Shown here piece after piece: positions 32,976 to 41,073 of a DNA stretch of 42,828 bases. A program made the position numbers and the translations under genes. The notes below the pieces were generated by a model. The model searched no databases. It was given only the letters and a program-made list of their open reading frames with translations, and was not told the DNA's origin. The DNA comes from Candidatus Woesearchaeota archaeon. GTDB taxonomy: Archaea; Nanobdellota; Nanobdellia; SCGC-AAA011-G17; UBA489. Each line of letters starts with the position of its first letter. The stretch's first letter is position 1. The stretch covers positions 1 to 42,828 of the forward strand of contig JAGVZA010000017.1 in the NCBI GenBank assembly GCA_018302985.1, given 5' to 3'.

Positions 32976-33853
32976 TGATTAAGATCCCCTTTGCTTTTTT
33001 ACCTCCACAATTATTGTATAAGTACTCGCGTTATTTTCTTGGATTCTCTGAAAAACTAGAACCGCGATTTCACTTTCTTGCTTTAAACTTAGAACAAACA
33101 GAAGCACGCATTAAACCTCTTGAATATATCAGCATGTGTCTAGCTTCTATCACTGTATTTTTTGCATTCTGTTTAGTGATTTGTTTCTTTATTGTTGCGT
33201 TGGGAGTACCTCTTTTTATTAGCATTCCTATTGTTCTTTTTATTTGCTTATTTGTCTTCATGCAACAAATGGCATACCCAAAACTAGTAGCTTCACGACG
33301 TATTAGAGGGATAGAAATTAATTTATTGCCTGCACTACAAGATATGTTTATTCAACTCAATGCTGGAGTTCCTTTATTTAGTATTTTAGTTAATATTGCA
33401 CATGCAGACTATGGCGGAGTTTCTGAAGAATTTTCTAAAGGAGTAAGAGAGATTAGTGCTGGCAGAGCTCAAGTCGAGGTCTTAGAAGAGATGGCCGTGC
33501 GTAATCCAAGCACATTATTTAGACGTGCTCTTTGGCAACTGGTCAGCGGCATGAAAGAAGGTTCTGATATTTCTTCCTTAATCAAAGAAGTCATGCAGGC
33601 AGTATCTGATGAACAATTAACCCAGATTCAAAGATATGGTGGGCAATTAAGTCCTTTGGCTTTATTCTACATGTTGATTGCTATTATTGCACCTTCATTA
33701 GGCATTACTTTCATTATTATTCTATCCTCATTTATTGCCTTAAGTGAAACTACAACCAAAGCAATATTTTACGCTCTCTTCATCATTACTTTGTTTTTCC
33801 AAATTATGTTCTTGGGTATGATCAAAACAAGGAGACCTACTTTAATTAGCTAA
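32975..33853 (+). CDS. T2SSF-domain pilus platform protein 1 (TadB/FlaJ-like)
   Basis: A 292-aa inner-membrane platform protein. It has two close TMs at about residues 46-95, a cytoplasmic T2SSF helical domain with LLPALQDMFIQLNAGVPLFSIL and FRRALWQLVSGMKEGSDISSLI, and two C-terminal TMs (about 225-285). This is half of the normal FlaJ/TadB-TadC arrangement. It overlaps the ATPase by one base and is followed 3 nt later by a paralogue. Confidence 0.88.
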   Translation: MIKIPFAFLPPQLLYKYSRYFLGFSEKLEPRFHFLALNLEQTEARIKPLEYISMCLASITVFFAFCLVICFFIVALGVPLFISIPIVLFICLFVFMQQMAYPKLVASRRIRGIEINLLPALQDMFIQLNAGVPLFSILVNIAHADYGGVSEEFSKGVREISAGRAQVEVLEEMAVRNPSTLFRRALWQLVSGMKEGSDISSLIKEVMQAVSDEQLTQIQRYGGQLSPLALFYMLIAIIAPSLGITFIIILSSFIALSETTTKAIFYALFIITLFFQIMFLGMIKTRRPTLIS

Positions 33854-33855
33854 CC

Positions 33856-34827
33856 ATGTATGAATTTGTTCAACGTCTGTATCCTGTAAAATTGAAAAAT
33901 GGCTATCAGCAGCTTCTTATCTATTGCAACATTGTGATGGATGTTAATCGTTTTTTAACTGTTTGTACATTTGTTAGTGTTATAGCAACTATTGTACTGA
34001 CTCTTTTCACGCTAATCTTCTTTGATGTCAACTTCTTGATTCTTCTGGTAGCCTGGTTTGCTTTGATTCAGGGAATTATATATACCTGGCTTGTTCTAAC
34101 TGCGGATAGTCGTGCACGTTTTGTTGAAGAACTCTTACCCGATGCATTGCAATTGATGTCCTCTAACTTACGAGCAGGTTTAACTGTTGATAGAGCTTTA
34201 TTATTATCAGCACGCCCTGAATTTGGACACTTTAAAGATGAACTCAATTATGTAGGCAAGCAATTAGCTACAGGAAAAGAGCTTGGAGCTGCGTTAATGG
34301 AATTAAGCGCTCGCATTCGATCGGATAAACTCAAAAAGACTTTCCAGATTATTGTGTCTGCCATGGCTTCTGGTGGAGAATTAGCAGAACTCTTAGTGCA
34401 AACTGCCAGCAACTTGCGTCAACAACGCCTAATAGAACAAAGAGTTCGTTCTAGTGTCTTAGTCTACGTTATTTTCATCTTCTCTGCAATAGCTTTTGGA
34501 GCACCCATGCTTTTTGGACTAAGTTCTTTTTTAGTAGAAGTTATTTCAGATATTTTCTCTAAAGTACAGCTTCCTCCGCAAGAAACCACTAATCTTCCCT
34601 TATCTTTTACGAAAGTCTCTGTACCGCCCTCATTTATTAATACGTACACTATTGTTTCTATGATATTTACATCTATTATGGGTTCTTTGATCTTAGGATT
34701 AATCGCTAAAGGAAAAGAAAAAGAAGGACTAAAATATTTACCCATACTGATTATAGTGACTTTATCACTTTATTTTTTAGTCAAATTCTCCATCAAGATG
34801 CTTTTGGGAGGATTATTCCAGTTTTAA
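33856..34827 (+). CDS. T2SSF-domain pilus platform protein 2 (TadC/FlaJ-like)
   Basis: A 323-aa paralogue of the preceding protein: TMs at about 33-80, T2SSF domain with LLPDALQLMSSNLRAGLTVDRAL and KLKKTFQIIVSAMASGGELAELL, and TMs at about 200-225, 262-280 and 293-315. Two separate T2SSF proteins next to the ATPase are typical of Tad-type systems. No prepilin peptidase gene is present in the window, so it must be elsewhere. The stop overlaps the convergent six-TM protein by 4 nt. Confidence 0.88.
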   Translation: MYEFVQRLYPVKLKNGYQQLLIYCNIVMDVNRFLTVCTFVSVIATIVLTLFTLIFFDVNFLILLVAWFALIQGIIYTWLVLTADSRARFVEELLPDALQLMSSNLRAGLTVDRALLLSARPEFGHFKDELNYVGKQLATGKELGAALMELSARIRSDKLKKTFQIIVSAMASGGELAELLVQTASNLRQQRLIEQRVRSSVLVYVIFIFSAIAFGAPMLFGLSSFLVEVISDIFSKVQLPPQETTNLPLSFTKVSVPPSFINTYTIVSMIFTSIMGSLILGLIAKGKEKEGLKYLPILIIVTLSLYFLVKFSIKMLLGGLFQF

Positions 34828-35462
34828 TTTGACTTCTTTTTTTGAAACGTCAATATCTTTTTAATTCGCGAAGATTCTTCTGCAAAACCAAATTCTTTTC
34901 CTATCTTGTAAATACGATAGGCAGTAAAGACGAAGGTGGTATACACAAAAATAATAATAATATACTTGACATATACTAGCACTTCACTTAACTTGAAAAT
35001 AGTGATGGAAAAATCCCATAAAGAATAAAGCATAACAAAAATAAGACAGGCTAAGAAACTGCCAGTATATTGTCTGATAGTTGAACCTTTAGATAAGACA
35101 CTATAAGCATTGATGGTCCAGATAATAGCCCAAACTCCGAATGATAATGTCAACAAGACACTAATTAACTCTATATCGTGCACATATTTGAATAGAGCAT
35201 ATAAACCGCTTAAAATTGCCAAAGTACTAATTAAACTTTTTCCTAATTGTACAATATTCCCTCGATTAATATAGAGAAAGAACAAGAGAATCGCTAAGGC
35301 AATGCCTGCTATAATAATTGTTGAAAAAAGAGCTTCATAATTTTGCAAAATATTGCCAGTAAAGGCACCTGTAATGCTCCTTCCCAAGATTAATCCTAGA
35401 AGGAAGAGTAATAATCCTGATATAACTAAAGTAATCATGACTTTTATGTTCTTTTTTTTCAT
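34824..35462 (-). CDS. Six-TM membrane protein paired with a KaiC-like protein
   Basis: A 212-aa protein with six predicted membrane helices (about 10-28, 45-67, 75-95, 101-122, 134-156, 165-190) and a basic cytoplasmic tail (ESSRIKKILTFQKKKSN). No family is recognised. After TM1 it carries SITGAF, similar to SITGDV in the protein at 41074. The ATG at 35462 is preferred over the in-frame GTG at 35489, which lies inside the upstream gene. The start is 4 nt before the upstream stop, so the two are co-translated. It may anchor the KaiC-like signalling proteins to the membrane. Confidence 0.65.
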   Translation of the reverse strand: MKKKNIKVMITLVISGLLLFLLGLILGRSITGAFTGNILQNYEALFSTIIIAGIALAILLFFLYINRGNIVQLGKSLISTLAILSGLYALFKYVHDIELISVLLTLSFGVWAIIWTINAYSVLSKGSTIRQYTGSFLACLIFVMLYSLWDFSITIFKLSEVLVYVKYIIIIFVYTTFVFTAYRIYKIGKEFGFAEESSRIKKILTFQKKKSN

Positions 35463-35466
35463 GGTT

Positions 35467-36024
35467 TTACAAGTCGAGACGAACGTCACAGAATTGACTT
35501 AATTCGCTCAACAACTCCTTGTCTGATTCTTTTTCTAATGAAATTATAATTCCCTTTACTCGCCATATACGCATCTTTCCTGACAAAAAATGAATAAATT
35601 TCGCAACAGTTGCTGCTTTATTGTAGATAAGTAATGTGTTTAATGAATCGAAGAAGAGGAATTTTTTATCCCCGGGAATAGCCCGGACTGCCTGATCCAT
35701 AGATAAAGAGATATCACTGAGATTTTCTGGACTACCAATAAATAAACATTTGCTAGTCTTTTCAACATTGCCACCAGTAGTTCGTGTTACCGCATCAATA
35801 AAAATAATCATATCTGTATTTATATTTGCGCGCTTAAATATTGATTCCATAGTTGTAAAGGGTTTGTTTAAAGTTACATAGACACCTGGAGTATTATCTG
35901 TTTCTGTTAAATAATAAATTAGGTCAATATTTGTTTGCTGATAATGCTCTGCGTCAACTGTTGCTAAAGCAACATACTCATTAATACCTCTCAAACTTTT
36001 TTCTATAATGTCCCCTACAACCAT
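35467..36024 (-). CDS. KaiC/RAD55-like protein without a P-loop
   Basis: A 185-aa protein from the ATG at 36024. It has the fold signature of KaiC/RAD55 family ATPases: the beta strand GVYVTLNKPF, IIFIDAVTR, the Walker B strand KKFLFFDSLNTLLIY, and the closing GIIISLEKESDKELLSELSQFCD. The P-loop position reads ATVDAEHYQQTN, with no GxxxxGK[ST], so it cannot bind ATP in the normal way. A TATA element (36053-36046) lies about 25 nt before the ATG at 36024, favouring that start over the ATG at 36045. Probably a regulatory partner of the intact KaiC-like proteins encoded divergently. Confidence 0.68.
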   Translation of the reverse strand: MVVGDIIEKSLRGINEYVALATVDAEHYQQTNIDLIYYLTETDNTPGVYVTLNKPFTTMESIFKRANINTDMIIFIDAVTRTTGGNVEKTSKCLFIGSPENLSDISLSMDQAVRAIPGDKKFLFFDSLNTLLIYNKAATVAKFIHFLSGKMRIWRVKGIIISLEKESDKELLSELSQFCDVRLDL

Positions 36025-36066
36025 ATCTTTTCCACATTTTCGCAAGATATAAAGGTTTCGGGACTT

Positions 36067-36083
36067 TTACTCCCATGGAGTAA
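36067..36083. promoter_or_regulatory. Inverted repeat in the divergent KaiC promoter
   Basis: TTACTCC-CAT-GGAGTAA is a perfect 7-bp dyad with a 3-nt spacer. It ends 3 nt before the TTTTTATAG TATA box of the plus-strand KaiC operon (36086-36094) and lies 14 nt upstream of the minus-strand TATA element. The position suits an operator controlling both divergent transcription units. Confidence 0.55.
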
Positions 36084-36085
36084 CC

Positions 36086-36094
36086 TTTTTATAG
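36086..36094 (+). promoter_or_regulatory. TATA box of the KaiC operon
   Basis: TTTTTATAG centred 25 nt before the ATG at 36115. Confidence 0.65.
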
Positions 36095-36114
36095 TTCAGT
36101 TCTTTCCTCCTTCT

Positions 36115-36825
36115 ATGGTGTTAGAATTATTAGGCACAGGAATTTCTGGTTTAGATGAACTTTTGAAAGGAGGCATCCGCAAAACTAATTCAGTATTAAT
36201 TGCTGGGGTGCCTGGTGCAGGCAAGACTGTTTTCGGCATGCATTATATTTATGAAGGAGCACAACGAGGTGAACCAGGATTATTTATCAGTTATGAAGAA
36301 AGTGAACTTTCTATCGTAGAATATGCAGAAAGTTTCAGTATGCCTTATACTCAACTTATACAAAAAGGCTTAGTGACTGTGTTAAGCATTCCTCTTATTG
36401 GAAAAATAGTAACCTTTGCTCCTATTGTAGATATGATTCGCAAAAATAAAATCCAAAGAGTATTTTTAGACTCCATTACACTATTTGAATTCATGGATAG
36501 TATGAGTGCCATGAGTTTTAGAAGAGAAATTATTGAGTTTATCAGAATCATGAAAGAAATGGGTGTTACCTTGATGGCTTCATCAGAGAAAAAAATTGCT
36601 AATATTGATGTCATTGAATATGGAGCACAAGATTTTCTTTTCCAAGGATTGATTTTACTAACTAAAGTTCGTAAAGGAGCTTCTTTTGAACGTTGCATTA
36701 ATATTTCTAAGATGCGCGGCCAGTCTCATCAACTAGGCATTTATCCCTTTGCTATTGATGAACGAGGAGTTCAAGTTTATGCTCAACAATTACCTTTCTC
36801 ACTTATTGAACGAGGTGACTTGTAA
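36115..36825 (+). CDS. KaiC-like RecA-fold ATPase 1
   Basis: A 236-aa single KaiC domain: GISGLDELLKGGI at the N-terminus, Walker A GVPGAGKT (31-38), catalytic Glu pair in SYEES (59-63), Walker B RVFLDS (115-120), and KMRGQSH near residue 198 as the KaiC ATP-clamp region. Archaeal KaiC-like proteins such as FlaH and the arCOG-wide RAD55 group act as signalling or assembly ATPases. Its position near a pilus locus fits a FlaH-like role. It overlaps the next gene by one base. Confidence 0.85.
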   Translation: MVLELLGTGISGLDELLKGGIRKTNSVLIAGVPGAGKTVFGMHYIYEGAQRGEPGLFISYEESELSIVEYAESFSMPYTQLIQKGLVTVLSIPLIGKIVTFAPIVDMIRKNKIQRVFLDSITLFEFMDSMSAMSFRREIIEFIRIMKEMGVTLMASSEKKIANIDVIEYGAQDFLFQGLILLTKVRKGASFERCINISKMRGQSHQLGIYPFAIDERGVQVYAQQLPFSLIERGDL

Positions 36826-37535
36826 TGCCTCCACCTCCACAACGTCTTGAGCGCATTCCTTCTGGTATTGTAGGATTTGACGATCTTATTGAAGGCGGAT
36901 TTAAGAGGGGCAGCATTAATCTTCTTGCAGGCAGCGCTGGATCAGGTAAGACTACTTTTTCCATTCAATTTCTTATGGAAGGCGTTAAACGTGGTGAAGC
37001 TGCTGTTTACATTACTTTTGAAGAAAAACGAGAAAAACTCTTTGATGACATGTTAGAATTTGGCTGGGACTTACAAAAATATGAGGATATGGGGGTGTTC
37101 AAATTTATGGAATATAGCCCTGAACAAATCAAAAGAGTTTTAGTAGAAGGAGGAGGAACTATTGACGCTATTATTACCCAGATGCAAGTCAAACGCTTAG
37201 TTATTGATAGCATTACTTCTTTTGCACTTCTATTCCAAGATCAATTAAGCCAAAAAGAATCTGCTTTAGCCTTATTCGAATTAATCAACAATTGGGGATG
37301 CACAGCTTTACTGACTTCACAAGCAACACAAATTAGTCCTGATGATTTAACCTCACAGTTAGAGTTTGAAGTCGATGGCATTATTCTTTTATATCACTTT
37401 AAGAAACAAGGAATACGCCAGCGCGCTTTAGAGATTCTTAAAATGCGCGGCACTAAAACTGCTGAGAAAACTGTCAAATTAACTATTGATGAACAAGGCG
37501 TTAGAATAGACCCTAAGACTATTGTGATGGTTTAG
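36825..37535 (+). CDS. KaiC-like RecA-fold ATPase 2
   Basis: A 236-aa single KaiC domain: Walker A GSAGSGKTT (36-44), catalytic Glu pair TFEE (64-67), Walker B RLVIDS (124-129), switch region SQATQIS and KMRGT near residue 208. It is a clear paralogue of the previous gene (overlap one base, TAATG). They could assemble as mixed rings. The 3' end overlaps the convergent cysteine-rich protein by 17 nt. Confidence 0.87.
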   Translation: MPPPPQRLERIPSGIVGFDDLIEGGFKRGSINLLAGSAGSGKTTFSIQFLMEGVKRGEAAVYITFEEKREKLFDDMLEFGWDLQKYEDMGVFKFMEYSPEQIKRVLVEGGGTIDAIITQMQVKRLVIDSITSFALLFQDQLSQKESALALFELINNWGCTALLTSQATQISPDDLTSQLEFEVDGIILLYHFKKQGIRQRALEILKMRGTKTAEKTVKLTIDEQGVRIDPKTIVMV

Positions 37536-38499
37536 GTCTTCTTATTAAAGAAACATACCATACTACTATTATAACAGCTATTATTCCTATAGTGTAAAAA
37601 GCGTACGTCAAAGTCTTTGATCGTGATTGCCCACAAATATCATTATTGCAGATGCCCGCAATACACTCAAAATCATCTACACATGCTTGATTATCTACTT
37701 TTTGCGACAGCCATTCATGCGATTTCCCTTCACAAAACTTTCCTTCTTTTACTGTACCTTTAATAATACAAGCATTTTCATAAGTGCATCCCTCTTGATG
37801 CGTATATTGACATCTTTTAGGAGTTCCTTGACATGTCTCTTGAGTGCATGATTCACTATCTACACAATCCGCATCGCTCTCACATTTATCTATCTCTGTA
37901 CAATCTGCATCTTGATCAGTATCACATAATTTAGGACAACACCCATCACCAGCGACACATGCGCTTATGTCAGTTCTTATACAGCGATTTGGAAATTCTG
38001 TTGTGTCGCACTTTTCAACAGTACAGGCACTAGTATCGGCACAATCTGCATCTGTATAACATTGATGTTTTGCATTGGGCTTGTTTATATTTTCAATACA
38101 CCTATTACTGCTACATACTTGATTGCTGGTACTACAGCCGCAGTCTGCGCAACAGATAGTAAAATCTTCCCCACTTTCACAAACATTATTGCCACAATTA
38201 ATGAGCACAGTAATATTCAAAACTGCTCTTTGTGGAGAACGTGAGAGCGCTATGATATGTACATATACTCCATTGACAAAAGTTGATTCATTAGTGATAA
38301 AATCCTGCATTACGTTTTCAAGAACACCATCTACATCTACACTAACACTATCACTGCCTGATCCAAGAACGGAAATATTTTTTCCATTCATAATAAAGCT
38401 GCCAGGAATATCTATAATAATTTTTTGATTGGCTCCTTCAACAACTCCTATTGCCGTCAAGAGAAGAAGAATCGCTAGCAGGTATTTTTTTACAGCCAT
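37519..38499 (-). CDS. Cysteine-rich surface protein with C-terminal anchor
   Basis: A 326-aa protein with a signal peptide (1-22), a beta-rich N-terminal domain of about 75 residues, a central region with about 30 cysteines and a C-terminal membrane helix (about 296-316) with RRPKPSQ on the inside. The cysteine region repeats a [TSD]-D-x-D-C-x5-C pattern (TDADCADTSAC, SDADCVDSESC). The first two are DKCESDADC-like. Related DSDC patterns occur in pilin-like protein 3. Most cysteines should be paired, calling for a disulfide-forming system. It overlaps the corA gene by 10 nt and shares its promoter. Confidence 0.78.
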   Translation of the reverse strand: MAVKKYLLAILLLLTAIGVVEGANQKIIIDIPGSFIMNGKNISVLGSGSDSVSVDVDGVLENVMQDFITNESTFVNGVYVHIIALSRSPQRAVLNITVLINCGNNVCESGEDFTICCADCGCSTSNQVCSSNRCIENINKPNAKHQCYTDADCADTSACTVEKCDTTEFPNRCIRTDISACVAGDGCCPKLCDTDQDADCTEIDKCESDADCVDSESCTQETCQGTPKRCQYTHQEGCTYENACIIKGTVKEGKFCEGKSHEWLSQKVDNQACVDDFECIAGICNNDICGQSRSKTLTYAFYTIGIIAVIIVVWYVSLIRRPKPSQ

Positions 38500-39419
38500 T
38501 TTTTTCTCGCGAAAAAGACAATTGTTGTGAACACTGATAAAATAAGCAAACCCGTAATAATCCAGAAAGCATATGGGTGATTTTCCAAAGGAAGGGCTAC
38601 ATTCATGCCATATAATCCTGTAATCAAGATAGGGAATGAGACTAATGTGGCTACTAATGTGATTGATTTAACAACATTATTGATACGATTTGAGGTGTTT
38701 GTTACGTAGATCTCTACAATAGATGTTAATCGTTCTCGCAATACTTCTATAGAATCTATAGCCTGCATAAGCTCCACTTCAATTTCTGCAAACAATCCTT
38801 TTTCTTTGATTATTGGAAGGTCATTCATCATAACAGAGAGGACATCTCGATCACCTATGCAAGCTCTTCTAAAGTAGACAATTTTTTTCTTGAGACTAAA
38901 AACATGCGCAAGTGTATGCTCACTACATCTCTTGATGACTTCACTTTCTACGCGGTCGAGTTCATTTTCAAATTCGTCAACAACTTTTGTAGTCTCTTTA
39001 CTTAATGCATGGAGAATTTTGTAGACTAAGAATTCTGTGCTTTCCTTAAATAAAGTTTTCATCACTTCTGTATTCACATCTAAATCGGTAATTGCTGCAA
39101 CTTTCTGCTTGTGAATAGAAATAACAAACCGCTTAGAGAGAATTATAGTTATAGGAAGTGTCCCCTTTGATTCTTGAGGGATTAAAGCACGATAATAAAT
39201 ATAAACTAATCCAGCTTCTGCTTTTACACGAGGACGTTCATCAGGATCAAGACAATGCTGCAGTTCAGATAAAGGAATCTCAAATTTTTCATGAATCGTT
39301 CGCAACTCTTGAACACTTGGATCTACGCAATCTACCCAAGTATTCGCTTTACCCGTGTTTACTAATTTAACATCCACCTCTGCTATACGATCACCTTGTA
39401 ATGTCAACGCGCGAATCAT
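38490..39419 (-). CDS. corA: CorA family divalent cation transporter
   Basis: A 309-aa protein with the CorA layout: an N-terminal cytoplasmic alpha/beta domain, a long stalk helix (about 130-250) and two C-terminal TMs (about 251-270 and 284-303) separated by the loop. The YGMN signature (270-273) of the Mg2+/Co2+ pore is present. It forms homopentamers. TTTATATAGG (39450-39441) lies 27 nt before the ATG. The stop region overlaps the cysteine-rich gene by 10 nt, forming an operon whose functional logic is unclear. Confidence 0.92.
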   Translation of the reverse strand: MIRALTLQGDRIAEVDVKLVNTGKANTWVDCVDPSVQELRTIHEKFEIPLSELQHCLDPDERPRVKAEAGLVYIYYRALIPQESKGTLPITIILSKRFVISIHKQKVAAITDLDVNTEVMKTLFKESTEFLVYKILHALSKETTKVVDEFENELDRVESEVIKRCSEHTLAHVFSLKKKIVYFRRACIGDRDVLSVMMNDLPIIKEKGLFAEIEVELMQAIDSIEVLRERLTSIVEIYVTNTSNRINNVVKSITLVATLVSFPILITGLYGMNVALPLENHPYAFWIITGLLILSVFTTIVFFARKKWL

Positions 39420-39487
39420 TGTATTTTTCTCAGTCGATGACCTATATAAACATACTGTTGGTATTGGAAAAGAGTGAAAAGAAAATC

Positions 39488-39496
39488 TTTTTATAG
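39488..39496 (+). promoter_or_regulatory. TATA box of the thioredoxin-like gene
   Basis: TTTTTATAG centred 26 nt before the ATG at 39518. Confidence 0.65.
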
Positions 39497-39517
39497 CAGT
39501 AGTCTTGAAGAGATTCT

Positions 39518-40000
39518 ATGGTAAATGTAGCCTCAAACAGACATACAGTCAAACAACAACGACGTGAAGAGCGTGAAAGAGTTCTTGCACAAGAACAAGA
39601 GGCTCATAAAATCCATCATCGCGCTAGAAAGGTCAAAAAATATACTTTCTGGGGAATAGGAATAATTGTAGTTGTTAGTCTGCTGGTATTTCTCATAAGC
39701 AGCGTTCAAAGCAAACCAGGCCCTTATGATGCTTTTGCTCAATGTTTAACTGAAAAAGGAGTAGTCATGTATGGAGCATATTGGTGTCCTCACTGCGCTA
39801 ACCAAAAGAAACTCTTTGGCTCTTCTTTCAAATATGTGACCTATGTCGAATGCGATGCTAAAGGTCCTGATCCACAACCTGAGCTTTGTTTGGCAAAGGG
39901 AGTCCAAAGCTATCCTACTTGGGAAATTAATGGAGAAACACAAAGCGGTGAAATGCCTTTACCAGTCCTAGCTGAGAAGAGCGGTTGTGTTCTACCCTAA
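39518..40000 (+). CDS. Membrane-anchored thioredoxin-like protein of the VKOR-partner type
   Basis: A 160-aa protein with a charged cytoplasmic N-terminus (1-41), one TM (43-62) and an external thioredoxin-like domain. The active site is GAYWCPHC (Cys90, Cys93), with the cis-Pro at 133 in SYPTWEINGE, and further cysteines at 76, 112, 124 and 157. The sequence around MYGAYWCPHCANQKKLF and ECDAKGPDPQPELC matches the thioredoxin domain that is fused to VKOR in many bacteria and plants. It therefore probably receives oxidising equivalents from a VKOR-like partner and forms disulfides in exported proteins. A VKOR-like gene lies 2 kb downstream. Confidence 0.88.
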   Translation: MVNVASNRHTVKQQRREERERVLAQEQEAHKIHHRARKVKKYTFWGIGIIVVVSLLVFLISSVQSKPGPYDAFAQCLTEKGVVMYGAYWCPHCANQKKLFGSSFKYVTYVECDAKGPDPQPELCLAKGVQSYPTWEINGETQSGEMPLPVLAEKSGCVLP

Positions 40001-40002
40001 AA

Positions 40003-40011
40003 CTTTTAAAC
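40003..40011 (+). promoter_or_regulatory. TATA box of the sugar kinase gene
   Basis: CTTTTAAAC centred 26 nt before the ATG at 40033. It decides this start against the in-frame codons back to 39985, which lie in the preceding gene. Confidence 0.55.
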
Positions 40012-40032
40012 CCTTTAAATCTCTTCTTTTCT

Positions 40033-41049
40033 ATGGTTTTGACAGCAACTAGTTGGCAGGATACTCGTATTATAGTAGTGGGTGATGTCATGCTAGATGT
40101 GTATAAATATGGCAAAATTAAACGTATAAACCCAGAGCGACCTGGAGCACTTCTTTTACATGTTGAAAAAACTGAGTATCATCTTGGCGGAGCTGCTAAT
40201 GTTGCACATAATATCCTCACTCTTAAGGGCAACCCTTCTTTAGTAGGGATTGTAGGTAAAGATCATTTTGCATATCTTTTTAAATCAGAACTCAAAAAAA
40301 CTGGTTTTTCTTCCCAACTTTATCGCGATGAATCTAGACCTACTACTGTCAAGACTCGTGTAGTTGAGCAAAGTCATAATGACCAACTCTGTCGTGTCGA
40401 TGAAGAATTAACTCACCCAGTTGCAGTTCCTCTTGCTGCAAGACTAGTTGATCAAACATTACCTAGACTTAATGGTCAACATGCTTTAGTACTTTCTGAT
40501 TATGCCAAAGGATTATTGACACCTGAAGTTATTATTCCTCTTCTGCAGTATGCTCAACAACATAGACTGCCAGTCTTAGTAGACCCAAAACCTGCAAACA
40601 TTGATCTTTTTGTAGGATGTACTGTTGCAACTCCTAATCTTGGAGAAGCTGAGGGGATAGTAGGCAGTTTTTCACAACCCTCCTCTCGTGAGGCTTATCT
40701 AGAAACACTTTGTCGCCGACTGCAAGATCGTATGCAAACACCTCTAGCAATTATTACTTGCGGATCTGAAGGTATTGTAGGCATTGATCAAAAAGGACAA
40801 TATCATCATGCGTACACTCCAGAAGTAAAGACGCTCTTTGATGTAGTTGGAGCAGGAGATGCAGTTCTTGCAACATTGGCATTATACTTTGGACACCATT
40901 ATGGAAAAAGTTCTTTTGATTTTGGTCAAGCATTGCAGTTAGCAAATCTAGCAGGATATGTCAAAGTTGGAAAAACTGGAACAAGCACTGTCACTCTTGA
41001 AGAAGTTCTTTCAGCTCACGCATCGATTAATTCAGCGAAAGCTATTTAA
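40033..41049 (+). CDS. PfkB family carbohydrate kinase, RfaE/HldE kinase-like
   Basis: A 338-aa ribokinase-fold protein: VVGDVMLDVYKYGKIKRINPE (about 17-37, substrate binding), LGGAANVAHN, PATPNLGEAE-type VATPNLGEAE near residue 203, and the anion hole/catalytic base VGAGDA in FDVVGAGDAVLA near residue 275. The segments are closest to the D-glycero-D-manno-heptose-7-phosphate kinase domain (RfaE/HldE N-terminal part). A nucleotidyltransferase domain is absent. It could provide sugar-phosphate for surface glycans. Exact substrate not readable. Confidence 0.85.
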   Translation: MVLTATSWQDTRIIVVGDVMLDVYKYGKIKRINPERPGALLLHVEKTEYHLGGAANVAHNILTLKGNPSLVGIVGKDHFAYLFKSELKKTGFSSQLYRDESRPTTVKTRVVEQSHNDQLCRVDEELTHPVAVPLAARLVDQTLPRLNGQHALVLSDYAKGLLTPEVIIPLLQYAQQHRLPVLVDPKPANIDLFVGCTVATPNLGEAEGIVGSFSQPSSREAYLETLCRRLQDRMQTPLAIITCGSEGIVGIDQKGQYHHAYTPEVKTLFDVVGAGDAVLATLALYFGHHYGKSSFDFGQALQLANLAGYVKVGKTGTSTVTLEEVLSAHASINSAKAI

Positions 41050-41050
41050 G
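41043..41050 (+). promoter_or_regulatory. TATA box of the secreted 12-Cys protein
   Basis: TATTTAAG overlaps the stop codon of the kinase gene and is centred 27 nt before the ATG at 41074. Confidence 0.55.
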
Positions 41051-41073
41051 CATTCTTTAGTCTTATCTTTGAC

